This document shows, piece by piece, positions 1-7,074 of a DNA stretch of 64,000 nt. The stretch is from Hallerella sp964587155 (GTDB lineage: Bacteria > Fibrobacterota > Fibrobacteria > Fibrobacterales > Fibrobacteraceae). The DNA is taken from the NCBI GenBank assembly GCA_964587155.1, contig CAZPKF010000004.1, forward strand, positions 1 through 64,000. Reading direction: 5' to 3'. Both the position numbers and the translations under genes were made by a program. The notes beneath the pieces were generated by a model. The model ran no database searches and was not told where the DNA came from. It was given only the letters and a program-made list of their open reading frames with translations. Numbering within the stretch: position 1 is the stretch's first letter; every line of letters begins with the position of its first letter.

Positions 1-53
1 TCTACGATGTGGTGGACAGCTATCAGGCGTTGCTTGACAGAGTTATGAAATAA
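1..53 (+). CDS. 3' end of an unidentified coding sequence (partial)
   Basis: An open frame entering from the left edge reads 16 codons (YDVVDSYQALLDRVMK) and ends at TAA 51-53. It is too short to assign to a family. It lies on the same strand as the decayed nuclease gene that follows, so it may belong to the same lost locus, but the window cannot prove this. Confidence 0.35.
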   Translation, partial: YDVVDSYQALLDRVMK

Positions 54-174
54 ATCAAGTCATGCGTTTGACTACCGCTATGGACAGTAGTACTACAGGC
101 ATCACCATACCCACGGATGCGAGTTCGGCGGTAATAACGGTAACGGAGTTCTCTAATGCTGGGCAAAAAAGGTA

Positions 175-934
175 AGTAATGCGAATGTTAATGAACAACA
201 GCTAATACCTTGACTTGGGGCAGCAAGTTTATCAAAAATCTTGCCGCCGATATTAAGCAGTCTTTCCCCGATGCCAAGGGATATTCTGTGCAAAACCTGA
301 AATACATGGTAAAGTTTGCCGCTACCTACACCGAAGATCAATTTGTGCAACAGGCTGTCGCATAAATCCCGTGAATACACATTGTCGTTTTGCTGGACAA
401 GTCTTCAGACGATACGATTCGGAATAGGTATATTCAGAAAACGGCTGGTCTCATAGTGAACTGATCCATCAAATCGAACGCGGACTATATGAGCGGCAAG
501 CCATTGCCAACAAGATGAGCAACTTTGAAAATCGCCACACTTCACCCCAAAGCGAGCTTGCTGTACAGACCAAACATTGAAAAAGACCTCGTAAAAGACG
601 GGACAAAGTTGCTTTTGGAGCTTGGCTCAGGTTTTGCCTTTCTCGAAAATCAGTGTCACCTCAATGTGGGCGGTGATGATTTTTACATTGACACAGCTGT
701 TCTACAACCTCAAGCTCCGCTGCTATGTGGTAAATCGAGCTGAAAACCGGTGAGTTCAAACCGGAATACGCCGGTCAGCTCAACATCCACCTGTTGCTGA
801 ATATGCGTTCAAGGATATCTAGACCCATCGGAGTCAGCGAATATAAAGTTACAAACAATCTGCCTAAAGATTTGTGTGGGCAGTTGCCGTCTATCGAGGA
901 TATTCAAAAACGCATTTCAAACGCCAGAGGTTAA
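175..934 (+). pseudogene. Decayed YhcG/DUF1016-type PD-(D/E)XK nuclease gene
   Basis: Pieces in different frames match the YhcG (DUF1016) family in the correct order: NVNEQQL (184-204), WGSKFIKNLAADIKQ...QQAVA (216-362), ENGWSHSELIHQIERGLYERQ (about 436-500), then LLLELGSGFAFLENQCHLNVGGDDFYID (about 606-695), ELKTGEFKPEYAGQLN (about 737-785) and a C-terminal LPKDLCGQLPSIEDIQ ending at TAA 932-934. The reading is broken by a stop where family members have Q (TAA 363), a W-to-stop change in the following IPWTH motif, and several frameshifts. Intact YhcG proteins are putative nucleases often found near restriction-modification loci. The 5' limit is uncertain; 54-175 may hold more of the decayed N-terminus. 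It is clearly non-functional as it stands. Confidence 0.8.
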
Positions 935-1011
935 AAACATTCCACAAGAAGAAAATCTCCCGTATTGCAAAGAAACGTTCCTTTTCTTCTTTTTTTTGAT
1001 AGATTTACGGC

Positions 1012-3159
1012 ATGGCAACGGAACCTTTACAGCCCTCGCAAGAGCACATCGTTCAAGTGCTTCTGAAGAAAAATCCGGCTTTGGACGAGCAAAAGCTCCG
1101 TGATGCGGTTGCTTTTATCGCCGACGCCCATAAAGGCCAATTCCGCAAAAGCGGTATGCCTTACACGGAACATCCTTACGAAGTCGCCAAAATCATCGCC
1201 GACATGAAGCTCGACACATCTTCCGTTTTGGCGGGCCTGTTGCACGATGTCGTCGAAGACACACCGCACACCCTTTCCGAAATCAAGAACCGTTTTGGCG
1301 ACGACACCGCTTTCATGGTCGATGCGGTCACAAAAATTTCTGCAGCCCAAAAGCAAGGGAACAAAGTCGAACAAAAAGCGGAAACCTACCGGAAATTCAT
1401 CAACGCGATGGCCAAAGACCCCCGCGTCATCATGATAAAAATCGCCGACCGCCTGCACAACATGCGGACACTTCAATACATGAAGCCCGAAAAGCGGAAA
1501 GTGATTGCCCAAGAGACCCTCGACATTTACACGCCTCTCACCCATCGGTTCGGCCTTTACCAATTCAAATCCGAACTCGAAGATTTGGCTTTCAAATACC
1601 TGAACCCGGTAGAATACAAAAAAATCGTCGACCATTTGCTTTCGACAAAAGAAGAACGCGAACGTTACGTCAAATCCGTCATCGGCCCTCTCCAGATCAA
1701 GATGGCTCTTGAAGACTTGAATTGCACCGTTTCGGGGCGCACCAAAAACATTTACAGCATTTATGGGAAAACCCTCAGCCGGGGTTGCTCCCTAGACGAG
1801 ATTTTTGACATTTTCGCCATCCGCATCATCGTCGAAACCATTCCGGAATGCTATTTGGCACTGGGTTACGTGCACAACCTGTGGACGCCGCTCCAAGGAC
1901 TCTTCAAAGATTACATTGCGACGCCAAAGCCCAACCTTTACCAAAGCATCCACACGACAGTCATCGGCCCAGAAAATAAAATGGTCGAAGTGCAAATCCG
2001 CACTAAAGACATGGACTTGACCGCCGAAAAGGGGTTCGCCGCACATTGGGCTTACAAACTGGAAACCCAGCGCAGTGGCGAAGAACTCGAATGGCTCGAC
2101 CGTTTGGCTAAGCTCCAGGCGGAAATTCCCGATTCGATTGAATACTTGAACTTTTTGCGGGTGGATTTGAAAAACGAAGGCGTCACCGTCTTTACCCCAA
2201 AAGGCGATTCCATTGAACTCCCAGAAGGCAGCACCGTACTGGATTTCGCCTTCGCAGTCCACACGGAACTGGGCCTCCATTGCGTCGGGGCGCGCATTAA
2301 CGGCAACGTCATCAGCGCGACAAAGACAGTCCCGAACGGTGCGACTATCCAGGTGTTGTCCAGCCACAACCAGAATCCCCTCCCGGAATGGTTGGAAATC
2401 GTCCGCACCGAAAAGGCGAAGCAGGAACTCCGCCGTTGGATGAAAACCAGCATCACCAAAGAAGCGCAGACCTTGGGCAAGGAACTTTGGCAACGCGAAC
2501 TGCGCATTTTCAAAATTCAAAAAGCCGAGGAGCAGCCCAAACCCGACGAAATTTGCGCCTTTTTTGGCGTCAAGAGCGTTGAAGAGTTTTACGACAGGCT
2601 CGGCCAAGGCAACATGGAGCTTTCTGAACTCGAAAAGTTCATCCAGAAAATCCATCCGGAAAAATTCAGCGAGGCGGATCCGGAGTCTCCTGTCAAACTG
2701 TTTGTGACCGATCATGCCGACGAATCGCAGCTCCCTGTCGAAGTCAGCAACGAATCCAGCCTGCTCATCCATTTTGCCGGATGCTGCTCCCCCATTCCCG
2801 GCGAATCCATCGTCGGCGCCCTCATTCCCAAACATGGAATCGAAGTCCACCGCAAAGATTGTCCCCATCTTTTGAAAATCCCGGAATCCCGCCGAATCTC
2901 CATGGAATGGAACCGGGATTCCAAACAAGAATTCCACGTCCATTTGAAAATCGAAACGGACGACCGCAAAGGCATCACTGCGGACATTCTCGATGAAACA
3001 GCCAAGGCGAAAATTTTCATTGAACGCATGAGCGTTGTATCCATCAAAAAAGCGGGCCGCATCCGACTGGTGTTCCGCATTGCCCGCCGCGATTTGTTGG
3101 ACCGCCTTGTAGAATCCATCCGCCAGATTTCCGGAGTCCGCGAGGTGATCCGCCTATGA
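1012..3159 (+). CDS. rsh: Bifunctional (p)ppGpp synthetase/hydrolase (RelA/SpoT homologue)
   Basis: 715 residues, the usual length for a long RSH protein that makes and degrades the alarmone (p)ppGpp. The hydrolase domain is complete: H54, the HD pair in GLLHDVVEDT (78-79) and KIADRLHN (143-150). The synthetase domain follows with SLDEIFDIFAIRII (about 260), LYQSIHTTVIGP (about 308) and EVQIRTKDMD. A TGS domain starts near 391 (VTVFTPKGDSIELPEG) and an ACT domain occupies the C-terminus (from about 641). Both catalytic halves look intact, so a bifunctional enzyme is expected. No Shine-Dalgarno precedes ATG 1012; a TAGATT box ends 6 nt upstream, compatible with a leaderless start. The last bases overlap the next gene as ATGA. 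Confidence 0.96.
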   Translation: MATEPLQPSQEHIVQVLLKKNPALDEQKLRDAVAFIADAHKGQFRKSGMPYTEHPYEVAKIIADMKLDTSSVLAGLLHDVVEDTPHTLSEIKNRFGDDTAFMVDAVTKISAAQKQGNKVEQKAETYRKFINAMAKDPRVIMIKIADRLHNMRTLQYMKPEKRKVIAQETLDIYTPLTHRFGLYQFKSELEDLAFKYLNPVEYKKIVDHLLSTKEERERYVKSVIGPLQIKMALEDLNCTVSGRTKNIYSIYGKTLSRGCSLDEIFDIFAIRIIVETIPECYLALGYVHNLWTPLQGLFKDYIATPKPNLYQSIHTTVIGPENKMVEVQIRTKDMDLTAEKGFAAHWAYKLETQRSGEELEWLDRLAKLQAEIPDSIEYLNFLRVDLKNEGVTVFTPKGDSIELPEGSTVLDFAFAVHTELGLHCVGARINGNVISATKTVPNGATIQVLSSHNQNPLPEWLEIVRTEKAKQELRRWMKTSITKEAQTLGKELWQRELRIFKIQKAEEQPKPDEICAFFGVKSVEEFYDRLGQGNMELSELEKFIQKIHPEKFSEADPESPVKLFVTDHADESQLPVEVSNESSLLIHFAGCCSPIPGESIVGALIPKHGIEVHRKDCPHLLKIPESRRISMEWNRDSKQEFHVHLKIETDDRKGITADILDETAKAKIFIERMSVVSIKKAGRIRLVFRIARRDLLDRLVESIRQISGVREVIRL

Positions 3160-3746
3160 TGACGACGACTTTATCCCATCCCATCGAAGACGAAACCGTT
3201 CGCAACAGGGCGTTCAATTGCCGAATGCGCAACCGCCGATACGAAGAAGTCTTTTATGCGTTCAGCGCCCTTTCGCCAATCATCACCCAGACGAAAATTG
3301 ACGACAGACGAAAATGGTTTGCCGACATCGAAGAAAAGGCGAACATTTGCGAAACCTCCTTGGCCGCATGTTTGGAATACGCCCAATCCTCCATTTTCTT
3401 TGGGAAAATTGAAAAAATCGGACGCTATTCCACAGAAAATCCGCGGGGCATTCTGCAAGAAGAACTTTTGCTCGTTTACTTTTTGAGCGAGCTGCAGTCC
3501 ACCACCCGCTATTTCCTTTCCCGGTTGGAAACGGACAAAGAACTCCAGGGAATGGATTCCGAAATGGAAACCAAAAAAAGCGGAGCCTATGTTTCGGGAT
3601 TCATTTCTAACATGCACAAGAACTTGAACGCGTTGAACCTCGCGACAGAAAAAGAATTCCGCGATTTACATTCGCACATCAAGGAACGCTTTGAAATCGG
3701 AAACGAGCTGTTTGGAACACTTCAAGAAGTTCAACACTTTTATTGA
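3156..3746 (+). CDS. Hypothetical protein translationally coupled to rsh
   Basis: 196 residues, not recognised. The start ATG overlaps the rsh stop as ATGA, so the two are probably co-translated. The sequence looks soluble and largely helical, with charged amphipathic stretches (for example FADIEEKANICETSLAACLEYAQ and the C-terminal EKEFRDLHSHIKERFEIGNELF), no signal peptide and no membrane segment. The gene ends 15 bp before the convergent end of the restriction endonuclease gene. A link with the stringent response is suggested by position only. Confidence 0.75.
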   Translation: MMTTTLSHPIEDETVRNRAFNCRMRNRRYEEVFYAFSALSPIITQTKIDDRRKWFADIEEKANICETSLAACLEYAQSSIFFGKIEKIGRYSTENPRGILQEELLLVYFLSELQSTTRYFLSRLETDKELQGMDSEMETKKSGAYVSGFISNMHKNLNALNLATEKEFRDLHSHIKERFEIGNELFGTLQEVQHFY

Positions 3747-3761
3747 AATTTCCCCGAGGCT

Positions 3762-4895
3762 TCACTCCAGTTCATCACCGATTTCATTGAGGATCTTTTC
3801 CAAAACGTCCCTTTCTTTTTCCGTGAACGGCGATTTCAAAACATTTCCTTTCCAAAATTCCCACGCCCGAACGCTTTTTTGCCGACTCGGAAGCCCTGAA
3901 ATTTCATACCGTTCTTCGAGAGTGACAAATTCTCCTCTGAAAATTTCAGACACGCTTTTACGCCATTCATAAAGATGGTGAACGATTTGGGGAACGGGCA
4001 CTCCGTAAACCATTCTCTTTCCGCCAGCCGAAAATGTGTCCCTGAGCGAAGGGTTGACTATCCAATGCCTGTAAAGCCATTTCGCTGCTTCTTTGTAATT
4101 TCCGCGGAAAATTTCCGGAAAGAGAACGAGCATCCTCGCAGCAATCGTCCGCTTTTTCGCCCTGTCCAATTCGTCCCAAAAACGGGTTCGAATATTTTCC
4201 ATTTCCGAAGAGAATCTTTTTTCCGCCAAGTCCTGGTCGCTGATTACGTTCAACGGATCTAACCACCAGGAGTTCTGCCCTTTTTCTCCCCGGCTCTTTT
4301 CCAAAATCAGATAATCCCTAAACGCCAAGAATGGATTTTCCATTTGCCGGATTTCTTCATAAGGCCGGCGAATCTTTTGAAAGATGCTCTCTTTCGAAGG
4401 AATTTCCAAATCCAACAGATAGCGGGGGCTGTGCGTGACCGCGACGTCTTGTACGCAATCTTCAAACGGCCGGATTCGTATTTCGAACGGATTTTTCTTT
4501 GCGCAAAAAACATGAATCCGTTGAACGTCCTTTTCCGCCGTCGACTCCATGATGCTGCCGCCCATCACCTTCCACTTTTCGCCGACGGAGCTGAGCGTTT
4601 TCACTTCGACTCCAAACGATTTTTCGCCATTTATCTTTGCGACGATATCCGGGAACTTGTGGCCGCCTAAATAATTGATTTTCCAATTCAAAGATAAATC
4701 CCGGCAAGAACTTTCCATGGAAAGATTCACATCCCGTTCAAAAGCTTTCCAAAATTCTTCCGCGTTTCCAAATAGACGATTTCCCTTATCGCGAAGGATT
4801 TTCTCTTTTGAAAGCTGCAACATTTTTTGAAACGCTTCGAAGTCAGCCGAGTCTTTTTCGGCATTCAGATTTTTCCCAGCAGAAAATACTCCCAT
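3762..4895 (-). CDS. Putative type II restriction endonuclease (PD-(D/E)XK)
   Basis: 377 residues from ATG 4895, which follows the methyltransferase stop (TGA 4899-4897) by a single base. The open frame runs further upstream to 5144, but that extension only reads the methyltransferase gene out of frame. A PD-(D/E)XK nuclease core is visible: KFPDIVAKI (PD at 82-83), then GVEVKT with E97 and K99. The spacing suits a type II enzyme. Adjacency to a C5-cytosine methyltransferase supports the restriction role. The recognition sequence cannot be read from the protein and no subfamily was recognised. The frame is uninterrupted, so this half of the pair looks intact while its methyltransferase partner is rearranged. 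Confidence 0.75.
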   Translation of the reverse strand: MGVFSAGKNLNAEKDSADFEAFQKMLQLSKEKILRDKGNRLFGNAEEFWKAFERDVNLSMESSCRDLSLNWKINYLGGHKFPDIVAKINGEKSFGVEVKTLSSVGEKWKVMGGSIMESTAEKDVQRIHVFCAKKNPFEIRIRPFEDCVQDVAVTHSPRYLLDLEIPSKESIFQKIRRPYEEIRQMENPFLAFRDYLILEKSRGEKGQNSWWLDPLNVISDQDLAEKRFSSEMENIRTRFWDELDRAKKRTIAARMLVLFPEIFRGNYKEAAKWLYRHWIVNPSLRDTFSAGGKRMVYGVPVPQIVHHLYEWRKSVSEIFRGEFVTLEERYEISGLPSRQKSVRAWEFWKGNVLKSPFTEKERDVLEKILNEIGDELE

Positions 4896-4896
4896 C

Positions 4897-5431
4897 TCAT
4901 TCTCCAAAAAGAGGTTCCCAAATTTCTTCCAGGCGTTTTGCAATGGAATATCCCAAAAGCGGCGGAACCGCATTCCCAATGACTTTGTAAGCATCAGAAA
5001 CATTGACGCGACCGAATTCGTCGTCGAATACAAATTCATAATCATCCGGAAACGTTTGAATTCGAGCGCATTCGCGAACAGACAGGCGCCTTTCTTTAAA
5101 ACCGTTCTGCAATTCGTTTCGATGCGTACCGCCGTGTTCCGCATTCAACCGGCGGAATTCGATGTTGCCGTGATGCTCGCTGCGAATCGTGGGACCGATT
5201 CCGTCCAAATCCACTTCAAAACCTCCCTGAACCTTTCCGTAATACTTTGCCCTTGAAAACGCCCGTTGGCTGGAATCTTCTGAATCTTCCGGTTCTTTCA
5301 GCAAAGCGAACGCGTCACTGCAAGTCACAAGAGCTTGTAAGCCGCTTCCATGAGTCTTGACGGGATAAGGATAATACGGGGAACGGGATCCGTTTTCTTC
5401 GATATCCCGGACAATTTCCGGATTCGCCTGT
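4897..5431 (-). pseudogene. Displaced original 3' end of the cytosine methyltransferase gene
   Basis: This copy of the duplicated unit carries the native C-terminus (AVPPLLGYSIAKRLEEIWEPLFGE, stop at 4897). It is out of frame with the upstream gene because the inserted extra unit is 481 bp, one more than a multiple of three. An open frame from 5625 crosses the copy junction and reads this native tail, but its first 65 or so residues are out-of-frame sequence, so it is not expected to be an independent gene. Removing one repeat unit would rejoin this end to the gene and give a protein of about 405 residues. Confidence 0.75.
4951..5431. repeat. 481-bp tandem repeat, unit 1
   Basis: Runs from TCCCAAAAGCGG to GGATTCGCCTGT and is repeated without visible change at 5432-5912. 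The unit lies inside the methyltransferase gene and covers its target-recognition region to motif X. A 4-bp TCCC occurs at each junction (4951, 5432 and 5913), as expected for a microhomology-mediated duplication. Confidence 0.95.
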
Positions 5432-6595
5432 TCCCAAAAGCGGCGGAACCGCATTCCCAATGACTTTGTAAGCATCAGAAACATTGACGCGACCGAATTC
5501 GTCGTCGAATACAAATTCATAATCATCCGGAAACGTTTGAATTCGAGCGCATTCGCGAACAGACAGGCGCCTTTCTTTAAAACCGTTCTGCAATTCGTTT
5601 CGATGCGTACCGCCGTGTTCCGCATTCAACCGGCGGAATTCGATGTTGCCGTGATGCTCGCTGCGAATCGTGGGACCGATTCCGTCCAAATCCACTTCAA
5701 AACCTCCCTGAACCTTTCCGTAATACTTTGCCCTTGAAAACGCCCGTTGGCTGGAATCTTCTGAATCTTCCGGTTCTTTCAGCAAAGCGAACGCGTCACT
5801 GCAAGTCACAAGAGCTTGTAAGCCGCTTCCATGAGTCTTGACGGGATAAGGATAATACGGGGAACGGGATCCGTTTTCTTCGATATCCCGGACAATTTCC
5901 GGATTCGCCTGTTCCCTCGAAATGCCTATGAAAATAATTCGTTCGCGACTTTGCGGAACACCGTATTCCCACGCTTTGAGAACCTGAGCGTCAACAACCA
6001 GGTAGCCTTTTCCGATGTGCCGAAAATCGCGTTCTATCCTCTTTTTCGCTTCTCCAAGCGACACCAAGCCTTTGACATTTTCGGCGACGAAAACTTTCGG
6101 TTTGACAATTTCTATCACCTGTTTCATCCAAAGGTAAAGGGAACCTCTGGATTCTTCCTGCCGGTGTTCCATTTTTGAACCATCATGATTTTTGGAAGAA
6201 TCGAATCCCATCCTTTTCCCCGCTACAGAAAAATCCTGACAGGGGAATCCACCGGTCACCACCGCGATTTCCTTGGGAAATTCAAAGGAATCTTTCGCCT
6301 TTTTAACCAGATCGACGATGGACGCCAAATGATAAACGCCTTCCCTGCCGCGAAAAAAACGATTCCACGTTCTTTGTGCGCAAGGCAAAATATCGTTGGC
6401 GAAAACGGTTTGAAAACGATTTTTCCCCAGCAGACTTTGAAACGGATTCAATTCCCTTTCGATCCAACCCGGATGAATTTTTTGATTGATGGATTTTGTC
6501 AGCGCCGTGAAGCCGCCTTCAAACCCCAAGTCTAAACCACCGCAACCCGAAAACAGGGACAAAACATTCAGACGCGATTTTTCTTTTGTGGACAT
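5315..6595 (-). CDS. DNA (cytosine-5-)-methyltransferase with an altered C-terminus
   Basis: 426 residues from ATG 6595. C5-methyltransferase motifs are present in order: I (LSLFSGCGGLDLGFEGG), IV with the catalytic Cys (GGFPCQDFSVAGKRMG), VI (VAENVKGL), VIII (QSRERIIFIG), then a target-recognition region, IX (LSVRECARIQTFPDDYEF) and the start of X (AYKVIGNAVPPLLG). At that point the frame enters the second copy of a 481-bp tandem duplication. The native ending YSIAKRLEEIWEPLFGE is replaced by about 38 unrelated residues. The helix after the GNAVP motif packs on the SAM-binding fold in this family, so activity may be reduced or lost. Alternatively the repeat is an assembly artefact or a reversible state. 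Partner of the downstream endonuclease. Confidence 0.85.
   Translation of the reverse strand: MSTKEKSRLNVLSLFSGCGGLDLGFEGGFTALTKSINQKIHPGWIERELNPFQSLLGKNRFQTVFANDILPCAQRTWNRFFRGREGVYHLASIVDLVKKAKDSFEFPKEIAVVTGGFPCQDFSVAGKRMGFDSSKNHDGSKMEHRQEESRGSLYLWMKQVIEIVKPKVFVAENVKGLVSLGEAKKRIERDFRHIGKGYLVVDAQVLKAWEYGVPQSRERIIFIGISREQANPEIVRDIEENGSRSPYYPYPVKTHGSGLQALVTCSDAFALLKEPEDSEDSSQRAFSRAKYYGKVQGGFEVDLDGIGPTIRSEHHGNIEFRRLNAEHGGTHRNELQNGFKERRLSVRECARIQTFPDDYEFVFDDEFGRVNVSDAYKVIGNAVPPLLGTGESGNCPGYRRKRIPFPVLSLSRQDSWKRLTSSCDLQ
5432..5912. repeat. 481-bp tandem repeat, unit 2
   Basis: Second copy, directly abutting unit 1 at an offset of exactly 481 bp. It is followed by TCCCTCGAAA, the native continuation of the methyltransferase gene. 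The absence of differences between the copies means the duplication is either recent or kept homogeneous by recombination. Confidence 0.95.
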
Positions 6596-6686
6596 ACCAC
6601 TCCCGTGTTCCGCAGAACAGATGAATGAAACTCGGCGTTTTCACTTCTGTCCCAGAACACGTGACTGTGTCCTTCCATCGCAAGCC

Positions 6687-6723
6687 CAAATAGAACTCAT
6701 CCGACTCGGATGAGTTCCATTTG
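6687..6723. promoter_or_regulatory. 37-bp near-perfect palindrome upstream of the methyltransferase gene
   Basis: Arms CAAAT-a-GAACTCATCCGA and TCGGATGAGTTC-c-ATTTG flank a single central C; only one position pair is mismatched. It starts 92 bp upstream of ATG 6595. There is no T tract on either side, so it is unlikely to be an intrinsic terminator. It could be an operator for the restriction-modification genes or part of the hairpin-rich region beside it. Confidence 0.55.
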
Positions 6724-6727
6724 TCCT

Positions 6728-6992
6728 GTTCTTGGTGTGTCTAAAAATTGGTCGTTTTCAAGGACGCAAGAACGGGAGCAAAAACATTTTGTTTTTGACT
6801 CTCGTCCTCGATAAACTTTCATCGGTAAAAAGCGTGGACCGATTGGCGGCTTACCCGTCCTAAGGCAACGACCAAGAAGCCCACACACTGATAAGCACAA
6901 ACGGTCCACGCCCCAAAAGGGTTTGGACTATTCGACTTATTCCGAGTGCGTTGAAATTGGTCGTTTTCTAGGACGCTAGAATAAGAGTCGAA
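6728..6992. ncRNA. Candidate structured RNA: hairpins sharing a TTGGTCGTT...AGGACG loop motif
   Basis: Most of the gene-free stretch 6596-7074 folds into hairpins. Hairpin A pairs GTTCTTG (6728-6734) with CAAGAAC (6767-6773). Hairpin D pairs TTCGACTTATTC (6931-6942) with GAATAA-GA-GTCGAA (6979-6992). Their stems differ, but both enclose nearly the same loop, AAATTGGTCGTTTTC-N-AGGACGC (6745 and 6954). A third copy lies inverted at 6851-6876, inside hairpin C (GCGTGGACCG 6832-6841 with CGGTCCACGC 6902-6911; inner GGCTT/AAGCC). Hairpin B is GGGAGCAAAAAC (6774-6785) with GTTTTTG-a-CTCTC (6791-6803). No credible ORF is present. Strand and function are unknown, and a decayed mobile-element end remains possible. 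Confidence 0.4.
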
Positions 6993-7036
6993 AACTCATA
7001 ACCGGCCAAAGGAAAATCCATGACCGTCATTTAAAA

Positions 7037-7069
7037 GATAAAAAGAAAACGCCCGAAACGAGCGTTTTT
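7037..7069 (-). terminator. Intrinsic terminator after the GH74 gene
   Basis: On the minus strand AAAACGC pairs with GCGTTTT around a short loop, followed by TTTTCTTTTT. It begins 6 bp after the xyloglucanase stop codon. Confidence 0.85.
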
Positions 7070-7074
7070 CAAAA

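Noticed and set aside
1792..2943. 383-codon open frame on the minus strand inside rsh
   Set aside because: It is antisense to a well-conserved gene, has no recognisable domain or start signal, and arises from the third-position composition of rsh.
3762..5144. A 460-residue restriction endonuclease starting at 5144
   Set aside because: The first 83 residues are the methyltransferase gene read out of frame. The ATG at 4895, one base after the methyltransferase stop, is the natural start.
6697..6909. 70-codon minus-strand ORF in the hairpin-rich gap
   Set aside because: Its translation follows the inverted repeats, has no known motif and no ribosome site.
6832..6911. 80-bp hairpin with a 10-bp closing stem as a tRNA
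   Set aside because: No T-loop, D-loop or anticodon arm of proper size can be drawn.
6745..6981. Repeated 28-bp motif as a CRISPR array
   Set aside because: Copies are 209 bp apart, one further copy is inverted, and no cas gene is nearby.
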